NCBI RefSeq assembly: GCF_000521785.1
Contig: NZ_JALZ01000005.1
Coordinates: 1-64,000, forward strand
Direction: 5' to 3'
DNA: 64,000 bases
DNA from: Roseivivax halodurans JCM 10272
GTDB lineage: Bacteria > Pseudomonadota > Alphaproteobacteria > Rhodobacterales > Rhodobacteraceae
This document shows, in pieces, positions 45,543 to 55,053 of this stretch (position 1 is its first letter; every line of letters starts with the position of its first letter). The translations under genes were made by a program, and so were the position numbers. The notes under the pieces are model-generated. The model was not told the origin of the DNA. It searched no databases and saw nothing but the letters and a program-made list of their open reading frames with translations.

Positions 45543-45546
<4 letters not shown>
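44668..45546 (-). CDS. DUF58 domain-containing protein
   Basis: The 292-residue protein is a DUF58 member, the usual partner of MoxR ATPases. The signature PGDNYRSIDWRRSARGDAQFVKDRE (about residues 56-80) is followed by a VWA-like fold with VLMWVDQAASM, where the MIDAS DxSxS motif is degenerate (DQAAS). It has no membrane segment. The start is a GTG overlapping the moxR stop. It is thought to be an adaptor presenting clients to MoxR; this is inference from family and context. Confidence 0.88.
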
Positions 45547-46550
<1,004 letters not shown>

Positions 46551-46604
46551 GACAACGCTCCGTGGAAGGTTAGATTGACAGGGAAGGTATCGTGACGGCC
46601 CGGG

Positions 46605-47219
46605 ATGGCAAAAGCTATGAGTTCACAAAATTCCGTGACGCAGGCCGGGGCTCCCTCGGCCGAAGGCATCGCAGAGGCGGCGCGCGCCGCCAAGGGAAAG
46701 GGCATCCCCCCGGTTCACAAGTGGAATCCGCCGTTCTGCGGCGATCTCGACATGCGCATCGCGCGGGACGGGACATGGTACTATCTCGGCACGCCGATCG
46801 GGCGCTTCGAGATGGTCAAGCTCTTCTCGTCCATACTGAAACGCGAGAATAGTAAATATTTCCTTGTGACCCCTGCCGAAAAATTGGGCATCACTGTGGA
46901 GGACGCGCCCTTCGTCGCCACGGACTTCGCCGCCGAGGGGGAGGGCGAGGCGCAGGTGCTGACCTTCACGACCCATGTCGGCGACCGCGCGGTGGCGGGG
47001 CCGGACCATCCGATCCGGGTCGAGCGGGACGCCGGGACGGGAGAGCCCTCGCCCTACATCCTGATCCGCGACGATCTCGAGGCGCTGATCGACCGCAAGA
47101 GCTTCTACCGGCTGGCGGAGATCGGGGCGCATCACGAGACCGGCGGCGAGAGCTGGTTCGGCCTCTGGTCGGACGGGCAATTCTTTCCAATGATCCCGTC
47201 CGAGGACCTGCCGGACTGA
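46605..47219 (+). CDS. DUF1285 domain-containing protein
   Basis: The 204-residue cytoplasmic protein belongs to DUF1285 (COG3816). Family features are PPVHKWNPPFCGDLDMRIARDGTWYYLGTPIGR near the N-terminus and HHETGGESWFGLWSDGQFFPMI at the C-terminus. These proteins often pair with MoxR clusters in alphaproteobacteria, in a conserved divergent arrangement like this one. Function is unknown. ATGs at 46605 and 46617 are both possible. Confidence 0.88.
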   Translation: MAKAMSSQNSVTQAGAPSAEGIAEAARAAKGKGIPPVHKWNPPFCGDLDMRIARDGTWYYLGTPIGRFEMVKLFSSILKRENSKYFLVTPAEKLGITVEDAPFVATDFAAEGEGEAQVLTFTTHVGDRAVAGPDHPIRVERDAGTGEPSPYILIRDDLEALIDRKSFYRLAEIGAHHETGGESWFGLWSDGQFFPMIPSEDLPD

Positions 47220-47316
47220 CAGGGCGGGCGCGACGCCCTGCTTGCAGCCTGCGCGAAGCTGCGCCACCAGAGGGGGCGGCGATCGCGTCCGACCTTCCTG
47301 CGACATGAGGATACCC

Positions 47317-47685
47317 ATGGCCTTCGACTACGATTCCGAGAACATCTTCGCCAAGATCCTGCGCGGCGAGATCCCGAACGACACCGTGCTCGAGACCGAG
47401 CACAGCCTCGCCTTTCGCGACATCCGTCCGCAGGCGCCGGTGCACGTGCTGGTGATCCCGAAGGGCGCCTATATCAGCTACGACCATTTCGCGCAGGAGG
47501 CGTCGGAGGCGGAGATCGTCGATTACGTCCGCGCGATCGGCGAGGTCTGCCGCATGGAGGGCGTCGAGGGCGACGGCTTCCGCATGATCTCGAACGCCGG
47601 CGAACACGGCGTGCAGGAGGTGCCGCATCTGCACGTGCACATCCTCGGGGGACGCCCGCTCGGGCGGATGCTGCAGCAGGCCTGA
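47317..47685 (+). CDS. HIT-family protein (HinT-like)
   Basis: The 122-residue protein has the histidine triad EVPHLHVHILGG (HLHVH at 104-108), where the middle His is the nucleophile for hydrolysis of AMP-linked substrates such as adenosine phosphoramidates. N-terminal IFAKILRGEIPNDTV is typical of HinT. ATG 47317 follows GACATGAGG; an upstream open frame lies in the intergenic gap. The 199 bases after the gene contain one copy of the dispersed repeat at 47801. Confidence 0.92.
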   Translation: MAFDYDSENIFAKILRGEIPNDTVLETEHSLAFRDIRPQAPVHVLVIPKGAYISYDHFAQEASEAEIVDYVRAIGEVCRMEGVEGDGFRMISNAGEHGVQEVPHLHVHILGGRPLGRMLQQA

Positions 47686-47800
47686 TCCGGCGGAGCCGCT
47701 GACGCGGCGCTCGTCATGTCGCGGCCCGCTTGCGCGGGCCGCTCCGGCGGGTGGCGCTGGCCTCCGACGCGTCGGCGTTGCGAGCGCGGTGGGGTCGGGA

Positions 47801-47833
47801 GCCTCCGGCGGGAGTATTTTCGCCAAGAAGAAG
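47801..47833 (+). repeat. Dispersed intergenic repeat, copy A
   Basis: This 33-base element starts GCCTCCGGCGGG, continues AGTATTTTCGCC and ends AAGAAGAAG. Three further copies occur in this window (56182, 58641 and 61488 in reverse). It lies between the convergent HIT and PfkB-kinase genes. The rest of 47686-47884 shows no gene. Confidence 0.8.
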
Positions 47834-47884
47834 ACCGGAGCGCCCCCGGCGGGGAAAACCGGGGTCAGGAGACGCCTCGGAGCC

Positions 47885-48874
47885 TCAGATCAGGCCGCGG
47901 TCGCGGAAGAGATCGGGCAGCGAGGCCTCGGGGCGGGGGCCCATGTGGGAGATGACCTCGCCAGCGGCGGCGTGGCCCATGCGGCTTGCGGTCTCCATGT
48001 CGGCGCCGGTGACGAGGCCGTAGAGGAAGCCCGCGGCGAACTGGTCGCCCGCGCCGGTCGCGTCCACCGGCACGATCTTGTCGACGGGGACGTCGGTGCG
48101 CGCGCCGTCGCGGATGATCGTCACGCCGTCGCCCGAGCGCGTACAGATGACGAGGGGGCAGATCGCGGCGACGGCCTCGAGGTCGGATTCGAGATCGTCG
48201 TTCTGGAAGAGCGCGCGGATCTCGGCCTCGTTGCCGATGACGTAGTCGAGCTCGTGCTCGATCAGGCGCAGGAAGTCCTCGCGGTGGCGCTCGACGCAGA
48301 ACGGATCGGAGATCGCGATACCGGCGCGGCCGCCGGCCTTGCGGCAGGCGCGGGCGAGACGGTTGAAGGCGTCCTTTCCCTTGTCCTTGTCGAAGAGGTA
48401 GCCTTCGAGGAAGACGATCTCGGCGTTCGAGGCGACCTCCTCGTCGACGTCGTCGGGGCCGAGCTCGGCGGAGATGCCGAGATAGGTGTTCATCGAGCGC
48501 TCGCCGTCGGGCGAGACGAAGATCATGCAGCGCGAGGTCGGCAGCTCGCCGTCGCTGCGCGGCGGATTGACGAAGCGGGTGCCGATGTCCTCCATCGCCT
48601 CGGCGTAGAAGCGGCCCAGCGCGTCGTCGTTGACGCGGCCGATGAAGGCGGTGCGGAGGCCCAGATTGCCGAGCCCCGCCAGCGTGTTGGCGACCGAGCC
48701 GCCGGGTGCCTGCACGCGGTCCTCCATGGCGCCGTAGAGGGTTTCGGCGCGGGAGCGCTCCACCAGCTGCATGATGCCCTTCTCGATCCCCATGTGACCC
48801 AGAAAGTTTTCGTCGGCGCGGGTGAGAACGTCGACGATGGCGTTGCCGATGCCGACGACCTGGTACTGTTTCAT
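47885..48874 (-). CDS. PfkB-family carbohydrate/adenosine kinase
   Basis: The 329-residue ribokinase-fold protein has the N-terminal GIGNAIVDVL, the APGGSVANTLAGLG substrate region and the C-terminal PfkB signature VDATGAGDQFAAGFLYG with the catalytic Asp. Homologues in alphaproteobacteria are annotated as adenosine kinase; the substrate is not proven by sequence. ATG 48874 overlaps the nth stop by 4 bases. The pair nth-kinase is probably one transcript. Confidence 0.9.
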   Translation of the reverse strand: MKQYQVVGIGNAIVDVLTRADENFLGHMGIEKGIMQLVERSRAETLYGAMEDRVQAPGGSVANTLAGLGNLGLRTAFIGRVNDDALGRFYAEAMEDIGTRFVNPPRSDGELPTSRCMIFVSPDGERSMNTYLGISAELGPDDVDEEVASNAEIVFLEGYLFDKDKGKDAFNRLARACRKAGGRAGIAISDPFCVERHREDFLRLIEHELDYVIGNEAEIRALFQNDDLESDLEAVAAICPLVICTRSGDGVTIIRDGARTDVPVDKIVPVDATGAGDQFAAGFLYGLVTGADMETASRMGHAAAGEVISHMGPRPEASLPDLFRDRGLI

Positions 48875-49515
48875 GTCGTCTTGTCCTCGAATGTGCAGAG
48901 ATCGGTGATGAGACAGGCCGCGCATTTGGGTTTGCGCGCGACGCAGGTGTAGCGGCCGTGCAGGATCAGCCAGTGATGGGCGTGCTGCATGTAGTCGACC
49001 GGCACGTGATCCTCGATCGCGCGCTCCACCGCCACCACGTCGCGGCCGGGGGCGATGCCGGTGCGGTTGCCGACGCGGAAGATGTGGGTGTCGACCGCCT
49101 GCGCGGGGTAGCGCCACCACATGTTGAGCACCACGTTGGCGGTCTTGCGCCCGACGCCCGGCAGGGATTGCAGCGCGGCGCGGCTGTTCGGCACCTCGCC
49201 GCCGTATTCCTCGACGAGGATGCGGCTGAGCTTGATGACGTTCTTGGCCTTGTTGCGGTAGAGGCCGATGGTCCTGATGTGCTCGGTCACGCCCTCCTCG
49301 CCGAGGGCGAGCATCTTCTCGGGCGTGTCGGCGATCTCGAAGAGCCTGCGGGTCGCCTTGTTCACTCCGGCATCGGTCGCCTGGGCCGAGAGCGCGACGG
49401 CGACCACGAGGGTGAAGGCGTTGACGTGCTCGAGCTCGCCCTTGGGCTCGGGCTCCGCCGCGTGGAAGCGGTCGAAGATCGCGCGGATCGTGTGATAGTC
49501 GAGCTGCCGGGCCAT
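48871..49515 (-). CDS. nth: Endonuclease III
   Basis: Nth removes oxidised pyrimidines and nicks the DNA at the resulting abasic site. The 214-residue product has the helix-hairpin-helix LPGVGRKTANVVLN with the catalytic Lys, the catalytic Asp in VDTHIFRVGNRTG, and a complete 4Fe-4S loop CVARKPKCAACLITDLC (spacing 6-2-5). Length and motifs are standard. It is followed by the PfkB kinase. Confidence 0.96.
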   Translation of the reverse strand: MARQLDYHTIRAIFDRFHAAEPEPKGELEHVNAFTLVVAVALSAQATDAGVNKATRRLFEIADTPEKMLALGEEGVTEHIRTIGLYRNKAKNVIKLSRILVEEYGGEVPNSRAALQSLPGVGRKTANVVLNMWWRYPAQAVDTHIFRVGNRTGIAPGRDVVAVERAIEDHVPVDYMQHAHHWLILHGRYTCVARKPKCAACLITDLCTFEDKTT

Positions 49516-49565
49516 GCGCGCCTACATGCCGCGAAGGGGGGACGGGTGCAACTCCTGCAGCGCGG

Positions 49566-49763
49566 TCAGCGGTTGCTCCAGAGCTTCCAGGCGGACCAGG
49601 CGGCGGATCCGCCCAGAAAAAGACCGGCGATGCCGATGACCTCGAAGATCGCGGCGCCGCGGGGCCAGCCGCGGATCACGATGGCGGCAACGAGCAGGAC
49701 AAGACCGCAGAGGCTGAAGATCAGGCGGAAGAGATGCTCGCCGCGGGAGGGGCCGGCCGGCAT
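49566..49763 (-). CDS. Small two-helix membrane protein
   Basis: The 65-residue protein has two hydrophobic segments (IFSLCGLVLLVAAIVI and IFEVIGIAGLFLGGSAAW) joined by an RGWPRG turn. Its ATG overlaps the mipZ stop by one base (TGATG), so it is probably translated with mipZ. It resembles short hypothetical membrane proteins kept next to mipZ in related bacteria; the function is unknown. Confidence 0.7.
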   Translation of the reverse strand: MPAGPSRGEHLFRLIFSLCGLVLLVAAIVIRGWPRGAAIFEVIGIAGLFLGGSAAWSAWKLWSNR

Positions 49764-50572
49764 CAGAAGGTGACCTCGACGCCGGGCAGCTTCAGGGCGC
49801 GGAGGAGGTCGCGAAGCTCCTGACGGGCGGCGACGTTCGAGATCGAGAGCTGCTTCACGCCGACATCGCGCAGGTCGAGCAGGGTCAGGCCGCGGGGAAA
49901 GAGCTCGCGGAAGACCACGCGTTCGGAGAAGCCGGGGCCGGTGCGGAAACCGATGCGCTTCGCCAGCTTTTCGAGCGCGACCTGCATCTTCTGCTTGTTG
50001 ATCATCGCCTGCGCGCCGACGCGGTTGCGCAGCACGATCCAGTCGATGGGCGTGAGGCCCGCCTCGGCGCGGCGCTGGCGGGCGGCCCAGACCATCTCGG
50101 AATAGACCGAGGGTCCGAGGATCTTCTCGCCGTCATGGGCGATGTGCGCGAGCAGGTCGAAATCGACGAAGCTGTCGTTGAGCGGCGTCACGAGGGTGTC
50201 GGCGATCGAATGGGCGACCTGCGCGAGGCGGGTATGCGAACCCGGGCAGTCGATCAGGATGAACGCGCAGTCCGCGCCGAGCCGCTCGATCGCCGCGTAG
50301 AGCCGGTGGTCGGTTTCGCTGGCGCCCTCGGGCAGGGTCCCGGGGTCGATCTCGGGCAGGTCCACGAGACGCGGAGAGGCGAGCGTCAGCCCGACGGCGT
50401 CGGCATAGGCGCGGCGGTTGTCGATGTAGCGGCCGGTGCTGCGCTGTCGCAGGTCGAGGTCGATCACGCCGACCTCGTGTCCCATGCGGCAGAGGGCGGT
50501 CGCCACATGCATCGAGACGGTGGATTTCCCGGCGCCGCCCTTTTCGTTGCCGACAACGATGATGTGAGCCAC
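49763..50572 (-). CDS. mipZ: Division-site positioning ATPase MipZ
   Basis: MipZ forms a gradient from the ParB-bound poles and inhibits FtsZ assembly away from midcell. The 269-residue ParA/MinD-type ATPase has the deviant Walker A KGGAGKST (11-18), switch I VIDLDLRQRSTGRYIDNR and switch II FILIDCPGSHTRL. The DFDLLAHI and LRNRVGAQAMINKQK segments are characteristic of MipZ rather than ParA. The start is GTG 50572 after GAAGGGG. parAB are not in the window. Confidence 0.93.
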   Translation of the reverse strand: MAHIIVVGNEKGGAGKSTVSMHVATALCRMGHEVGVIDLDLRQRSTGRYIDNRRAYADAVGLTLASPRLVDLPEIDPGTLPEGASETDHRLYAAIERLGADCAFILIDCPGSHTRLAQVAHSIADTLVTPLNDSFVDFDLLAHIAHDGEKILGPSVYSEMVWAARQRRAEAGLTPIDWIVLRNRVGAQAMINKQKMQVALEKLAKRIGFRTGPGFSERVVFRELFPRGLTLLDLRDVGVKQLSISNVAARQELRDLLRALKLPGVEVTF

Positions 50573-50807
50573 GCGCCGTCCCCTTCGCCCCCCTTGCGGG
50601 CTGGCCCGCCAACTTCATGCATAGCTGGCGGGGAGGAGCCCCGGAAGTGGCAAGGCGGCGCGCGTCATGCGGGCGTTGCGCACCCGCCGCACGTTGCGCC
50701 GGGCGCCACGAAGGTGGACAAAGGTATTATCCGACAGTTATGATTAAGAATAACGATAAGATGTGGACGATCACGCTTGCTCCCCACCCTCTGCGAAAGG
50801 GCGGCGC

Positions 50808-51242
50808 ATGACGATGGTGACGAGACGGGTGCTGTTTACCAGTCGGACCTACCTGCCGGATGCGGCCCTGGACAATCTCGACATCCTGCGCGCGTCGCTG
50901 ATCCATAATGCGCGCGCCGGGGTCTCCTCGTCCCTGCTGAAGGCGCGGGGGCGCTTCTATCAGGTGATGGAGGGGCCGCCGCACGAGATCGCGGGCTGTC
51001 TCGACCGCATCATGGCGGATCGCAGGCATTTCGAGATCGACGTGCTGCTCGATACGTGCGGCTGCTGCCGTGTTCTCGGCGAAAGTCCGATGGTCTTCGT
51101 TCAGGATCCCGGCGCGGAAATGGCGCTGGTGGAGGAGGAGGATGTGGGGCGCCTCCTCGAGCGTCTGTTGCGCTTGACGCATGAAGGGGAGGAGGCGGCC
51201 GAAACGAAAGACGCCGCCCCGGAGGACCGGGACGGCGACTGA
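50808..51242 (+). CDS. BLUF-domain-like protein lacking the photoactive Tyr
   Basis: The 144-residue protein aligns with BLUF blue-light sensors (FAD-binding ferredoxin-like fold). The aligned positions of AppA Tyr21, Asn45 and Gln63 fall at Phe10, Asn34 and Gln52, with identical spacings (24 and 18). Asn and Gln that hold the flavin ring are kept (IHNARAG, GRFYQVMEG), but the essential Tyr is Phe. The usual TG of ITG is SS. DRIMADRRHFEI matches the conserved RI..D.RH helix. It is probably light-inactive or not flavin-binding. ATG 50808 follows AAAGGGCGG. The rpmE operon terminator is encoded within its 3' end. Confidence 0.75.
   Translation: MTMVTRRVLFTSRTYLPDAALDNLDILRASLIHNARAGVSSSLLKARGRFYQVMEGPPHEIAGCLDRIMADRRHFEIDVLLDTCGCCRVLGESPMVFVQDPGAEMALVEEEDVGRLLERLLRLTHEGEEAAETKDAAPEDRDGD
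51201..51237 (-). terminator. Rho-independent terminator of the rplS-rpmE transcript, inside the BLUF gene 3' end
   Basis: On the minus strand CGCCGTCCCGG pairs with CCGGGGCGGCG (51237-51227 and 51222-51212; 11 bp, one wobble, 4-base loop), followed by TCTTTCGTTT. It lies about 30 bases beyond the rpmE stop and overlaps the last codons of the convergent BLUF-like gene. Confidence 0.75.
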
Positions 51243-51264
51243 AGTCCTGCACCGAGGGGGGCTA

Positions 51265-51486
51265 TCAGAAGCCCAGGCCCTCGTACTTCTTCTTGAAGCG
51301 CGACACGCGGCCGCCGGTGTCCATCAGGCGCGAGGAGCCGCCGGTCCAGGCCGGGTGCACCGTCGGGTCGATGTCGAGCGTGATCGTGTCGCCCTCGGCG
51401 CCGTGCACCGAGCGGGTCTCGAACGTGGTGCCGTCGGTCATCTTCACGGTCACGGCGTGATAATCGGGATGAAGGTTCTTTTTCAT
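51265..51486 (-). CDS. rpmE: 50S ribosomal protein bL31
   Basis: bL31 is a small protein bridging ribosomal subunits. The 73-residue product ([19 protein letters not shown], ending [14 protein letters not shown]) lacks the zinc-binding Cys residues of the C+ form, so it is the Cys-free type common in alphaproteobacteria. It overlaps the rplS stop by 4 bases. Confidence 0.97.
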   Translation of the reverse strand: MKKNLHPDYHAVTVKMTDGTTFETRSVHGAEGDTITLDIDPTVHPAWTGGSSRLMDTGGRVSRFKKKYEGLGF

Positions 51487-51890
51487 GTCGACGATCCTTG
51501 AACCGGCTTCTTGCCGTCGCCCTTGAGCACTTTGTAGTTGGTGTCCTCTGCGATCCGGGCCGATTTGCCGCGGCGCGAGCGCAGGTAGTAGAGCTTCGCG
51601 CGGCGGACCTTGCCGCGGCGGACCACGTCGATCGATTCGATGTTCGTCGAGTAGAGCGGGAACACACGCTCCACGCCTTCGCCGAACGAGATCTTGCGGA
51701 CGGTGAAGGTGCCGGCGATGCCCGAGCCGTTCTTGCGGCTGATCACGACGCCTTCGAAGTTCTGCACACGGGTGCGCGTGCCTTCGGTCACCTTGTAGCC
51801 GACGCGGACGGTGTCGCCGGCCTTGAAATCGGGAATGCTCTTCCCGAGCGAGGCGATCTGTTCCGCCTCGAGTGTTGCGATCAGGTCCAT
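51483..51890 (-). CDS. rplS: 50S ribosomal protein bL19
   Basis: bL19 lies at the 30S-50S interface. The 135-residue product has [32 protein letters not shown] and the core [36 protein letters not shown]. It carries a longer C-terminal tail ([20 protein letters not shown]) than E. coli. The start is ATG 51890. It follows trmD by 53 bases. Confidence 0.97.
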   Translation of the reverse strand: MDLIATLEAEQIASLGKSIPDFKAGDTVRVGYKVTEGTRTRVQNFEGVVISRKNGSGIAGTFTVRKISFGEGVERVFPLYSTNIESIDVVRRGKVRRAKLYYLRSRRGKSARIAEDTNYKVLKGDGKKPVQGSST

Positions 51891-51943
51891 CTGACCATCT
51901 CCTGAACTGCTTGCGGTTTTTTCCGCAAAGGTGTCTCGCGACC

Positions 51944-52762
51944 TCAGAGCTCTCGGTCTTCTTCCGGGTCCCTGCCGTGCGCCGCACACCAAGCCCGCCA
52001 GAGATCAGGTCGTCTTTCCTTCGTCAGCCTTTCGGCCTGGGACCGCTGCCAGTCGGTGATCTTCGCGTGATGGCCCGACAGAAGAATCTCGGGGATCGCG
52101 CGACCGTTCCAGACAGGCGGTTTTGTATACTGCGGGTGCTCCAAAAGTCCGTGCGAAAAGGACTCCTCTTCGACGGATTCATGATTCCCGAGCACGCGCG
52201 GTATAAGGCGGACGCTGGCGTCGATCAAGGCCTGCGCCGCGATCTCGCCGCCGGTCAGGACAAAATCCCCGAGCGACACCTCCTGGATACCGTAATGGTC
52301 GAGGACACGCTCGTCCATCCCCTCGAACCGGCCGCAGATGAGGGTCATGCCAGGGCCTTCCGCGAGGCGGCGCGCCATCGCCTGGTCGAAGGGTTTGCCG
52401 CGGGGCGAGAGGTAGAGGATCGGCGCGCCGGGGGCGATTCGCGAGCGCGCATCGTCGAGCGCGCGGCCCATGACGTCGGGGCGGAGCACCATGCCCGCGC
52501 CGCCGCCCGCGGGCGTGTCGTCGACGTTGCGGTGGCGGCCCTCGCCGAAGGCGCGCAGGGCGACGGTCTCGAGCTGCCAGAGCCGGTCCTTGAGGGCGCG
52601 GCCGGTCAGCGAGAGGCCGAGCGTGCCCGGGAAGGCCTCGGGGAAGAGGGTGACCACCTGCGCCTTCCAGACGCCGTGGAGATCGCCGGAGCCCATGAGC
52701 TCGCGCGGTTTCAGCGAGGCGGAGATGCTCTTCTTGCCGTGCGAGCGGGGCGTGTCGGTCAT
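51944..52762 (-). CDS. trmD: tRNA (guanine37-N1)-methyltransferase TrmD
   Basis: TrmD methylates G37 next to the anticodon of tRNAs and so prevents frameshifting. The 272-residue SPOUT enzyme has [26 protein letters not shown], the knot [36 protein letters not shown] and a C-terminal domain ending [11 protein letters not shown]. The N-terminal 30 residues ([20 protein letters not shown]) are an extension before the usual start near [11 protein letters not shown]. The neighbours rimM and rplS are conserved. Confidence 0.96.
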   Translation of the reverse strand: MTDTPRSHGKKSISASLKPRELMGSGDLHGVWKAQVVTLFPEAFPGTLGLSLTGRALKDRLWQLETVALRAFGEGRHRNVDDTPAGGGAGMVLRPDVMGRALDDARSRIAPGAPILYLSPRGKPFDQAMARRLAEGPGMTLICGRFEGMDERVLDHYGIQEVSLGDFVLTGGEIAAQALIDASVRLIPRVLGNHESVEEESFSHGLLEHPQYTKPPVWNGRAIPEILLSGHHAKITDWQRSQAERLTKERRPDLWRAWCAAHGRDPEEDREL

Positions 52763-52772
52763 GGTGCGGCCC

Positions 52773-53291
52773 TCAGGCGTCGTCGAAGAGGCCGAGCGGC
52801 GGATCGGCGACGATGCGCCCTGAGGCAAGATCGACCGTCGGCACCGCCTCGCGGGTGAAGGGCAGGAGCACCGTGCCCGAGCTGCCGGGCGCCTGGACCT
52901 CGAGTAGGTCGGCGGCGCCGTGGTTCTGCACGGTGCGCACGGTGCCGAGCTGCTTGCCGCCGGTGTCATAGACCGCGAGCCCGATCAGGTCGGTGTGGTA
53001 GAACTCGTCGTCGGGAAGCTGCGGCAGGCGCTCGCGCGGGGCAAAGAGGCGCACGCCCTTGAGCTCGTCGGCCTCTTCCTTGGTGCGCACGTCCGACAGG
53101 CGCGCGGCGAAGCCCTGGCCGATCGGGCGCACAAGCTGCACCTCGAAGCTGCGGGTGCCGTCCTCGGAGGTCAGGGGCGCGTAATCGGCGATCGCCTCGG
53201 GATCGGCGGTGAAGCTTTTCAGCCGTACCTCGCCGTTCACCCCGAATGCGCCGCTGATGGCGCCCACACATATGCGCTTGGTCTCGTCCAT
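52773..53291 (-). CDS. rimM: Ribosome maturation factor RimM
   Basis: RimM helps assemble the 30S head domain. The 172-residue product has the N-terminal barrel ([19 protein letters not shown]) and the PRC-barrel domain ([15 protein letters not shown] to [29 protein letters not shown]). It lies 10 bases before trmD. Upstream it is separated from rpsP by a MipA/OmpV gene rather than directly following it. Confidence 0.95.
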   Translation of the reverse strand: MDETKRICVGAISGAFGVNGEVRLKSFTADPEAIADYAPLTSEDGTRSFEVQLVRPIGQGFAARLSDVRTKEEADELKGVRLFAPRERLPQLPDDEFYHTDLIGLAVYDTGGKQLGTVRTVQNHGAADLLEVQAPGSSGTVLLPFTREAVPTVDLASGRIVADPPLGLFDDA

Positions 53292-53332
53292 GCGCCCCGA
53301 TTAGCGCGGGGCGCATGGGAAAGGCAACGGCG

Positions 53333-54136
53333 TCAGCCGCCGATGGAGAAGGTGCGGGTCAGGCCGATCCGTGCGCCCCACTGGTCGTTGTCGCCATCCC
53401 GGACGATCGGGCTGTCCTCGGCATCGCCGCGATAGGTGTCGTAGGTGATCGCGCCCTCGACGCCCCAGGCGTCCGAGAGGCGGTAGCGCATGCCGAGCTC
53501 GGCGCCGGTGGAGACGAGCCCGCCGTCGGCGTCGTAGGCGTCGAAGGACGAGGCGGCGGCCTCGGCCGCGCTGACGCCGAAATAGGTGTCGGCGTAATCC
53601 TCGCCCGCAAAGAGCGCGCGCGGGCCGAAGGTGATCTGGAGCCGGTCGGAGGGGCGGAAGATCGCGTCGGCGCCGACCTCGCCCACGACGGCCTCGTGGC
53701 CGCCGAAGCCGCGGCGGACATCGGCGAAGACGGAGTAGTACTCGGCCGTGTAGCCGAGGCCGAAGCCGACCTCGTAGGCCGCGTCGATGTCGTCGAGCCC
53801 GTCGAGCTCGTCGTCGGAATCGCGCTCGCCGATGTAGCGGAAGGAGCCGCGCAGGCCGAAGCCGCGGCGTTCCGCCCAGGGATCGGGGTTGCCGAAGTCG
53901 CGGCCGCCGAAGCGCAGGTAGTTGAGCGAGAAGCCGAGGTCGGGCCCGAGCTCGTAATCGTCGGAGCCGAAATATTCGGGCGAGGTCGCGACGCCGCCCC
54001 GCAGGGTGAAGACGAGGCCGGGCCCGCCTTGCGTCGAGATCACCGGATCGGTGCCGTAACCGAGGTCCTGGGCGAGGGCGGGTGCGGCGGCGAAGGCGGC
54101 TGCGGTCGCGGCCGCGGCGGCGAGGCGGAATGTCAT
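53333..54136 (-). CDS. MipA/OmpV-family outer-membrane protein
   Basis: The 267-residue protein has a signal peptide rich in Ala (MTFRLAAAAATAAAFAAAPALAQ) and a beta-barrel of the MipA/OmpV family. It shows GLVFTLRGGVATSPEYFGSDDY, LRFGGRDFGNPD and the terminal FSIGG strand, though the usual C-terminal aromatic residue is missing. MipA proteins scaffold murein enzymes or act as small-solute barrels; no role is assigned. It sits between rpsP and rimM, where most relatives have no gene, and follows the rpsP terminator, so it must have its own promoter. Confidence 0.85.
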   Translation of the reverse strand: MTFRLAAAAATAAAFAAAPALAQDLGYGTDPVISTQGGPGLVFTLRGGVATSPEYFGSDDYELGPDLGFSLNYLRFGGRDFGNPDPWAERRGFGLRGSFRYIGERDSDDELDGLDDIDAAYEVGFGLGYTAEYYSVFADVRRGFGGHEAVVGEVGADAIFRPSDRLQITFGPRALFAGEDYADTYFGVSAAEAAASSFDAYDADGGLVSTGAELGMRYRLSDAWGVEGAITYDTYRGDAEDSPIVRDGDNDQWGARIGLTRTFSIGG

Positions 54137-54263
54137 GGATCGAATCCCTGTGCGGAGAAAGCGTGTCGCAGTGTCACCTAGTCTGCGGGCGGGGCGCGAC
54201 GAGGGCAAGGTGACGCGGGGGCGCAGCCGGTGAGGCGTTGCGCGGCTGCCCGCGGCCCGGCGC

Positions 54264-54297
54264 AAGAAAAAGGCGCGCGGAACCGGTCCCGCGCGCC
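54264..54297 (-). terminator. Rho-independent terminator after rpsP
   Basis: On the minus strand GGCGCGCGG (54297-54289) and CCGCGCGCC (54280-54272) form a 9-bp perfect stem around GACCGGTT, followed by TTTTTCTTG. It lies between rpsP and the MipA/OmpV gene. Confidence 0.88.
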
Positions 54298-54331
54298 TTC
54301 TCGATTCTCGATGGACCCCGGAGGGCCGGGA

Positions 54332-54694
54332 TCACTCGGAGGTGGTTTCCTCGGCTGCGGCGGCCTTTTCAGCCTTGGCCGCGGCGCGCTCCTGAGCGGC
54401 CTTGCCCGGGGTGCCCTTGTTGGGGTTGTTGCGCTCTTTCTTCTCGGCGGCGCCGGCGCTTTCGAGGAAGCGCTGGATGCGCTCGGTCGGAACGGCGCCG
54501 TGCTCGATCCACACCTTGATGCGGTCGACATCCATGATCACGCGGCGCTCGTCGCCCTTCGGGAGAAGCGGGTTGTAGGTGCCGAGCTTCTCGAGGAAGC
54601 GGCCGTCGCGCGGCATGCGCGCGTCGGCGGCGACGATCGAGTAGTGGGGGCGCTTCTTGGAACCGCCGCGGGACAGACGAATCTTCACAGCCAT
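54332..54694 (-). CDS. rpsP: 30S ribosomal protein bS16
   Basis: bS16 is needed for 30S assembly. The first 80 of 120 residues are the conserved domain ([50 protein letters not shown]). An Ala/Lys/Glu-rich tail follows (about 40 residues), which is usual in alphaproteobacteria. It is followed by a strong terminator rather than by rimM. Confidence 0.97.
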   Translation of the reverse strand: MAVKIRLSRGGSKKRPHYSIVAADARMPRDGRFLEKLGTYNPLLPKGDERRVIMDVDRIKVWIEHGAVPTERIQRFLESAGAAEKKERNNPNKGTPGKAAQERAAAKAEKAAAAEETTSE

Positions 54695-54744
54695 TTGAGG
54701 GTCTCCTTTTATCGTATGGCTTGGACCGGATCGGCGTTCTCGCT

Positions 54745-55053
54745 TCAGCTCCGGTGTTTCTCGTGGTGCTTGATGACCTCCTGAATGATGAAATTCAGGA
54801 AGGCTTCGGCGAATTCGGGGTCGAGATCGGCCCGGTCCGCCAGATCCTTCAGCCGCGCGATCTGGCTCTGCTCACGCGCGGGGTCGGAGGGGGGCAGGTC
54901 GTGGTGCGCCTTGAGGGTGCCCACGGCCTGGGTGTGCTTGAACCGCTCTGCCAGCGTGAAGACGAGGATCGCGTCGAGCCGATCGATCGACTCGCGATGC
55001 TCCTTCAGAAGCGCTGCGGCGCGGGAGGTGGCGTCGAGCGTTGCGTCAGTCAA
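54745..55053 (-). CDS. Chorismate mutase (AroQ type)
   Basis: Chorismate mutase converts chorismate to prephenate for Phe and Tyr. The 102-residue all-helical AroQ protein has [31 protein letters not shown] (first helix with the Arg, Asp and Lys of the active site), then [42 protein letters not shown]. The start is TTG 55053, giving [10 protein letters not shown], overlapping the GNAT stop by 8 bases. Position between ffh and rpsP is common in Rhodobacterales. Confidence 0.9.
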   Translation of the reverse strand: MTDATLDATSRAAALLKEHRESIDRLDAILVFTLAERFKHTQAVGTLKAHHDLPPSDPAREQSQIARLKDLADRADLDPEFAEAFLNFIIQEVIKHHEKHRS

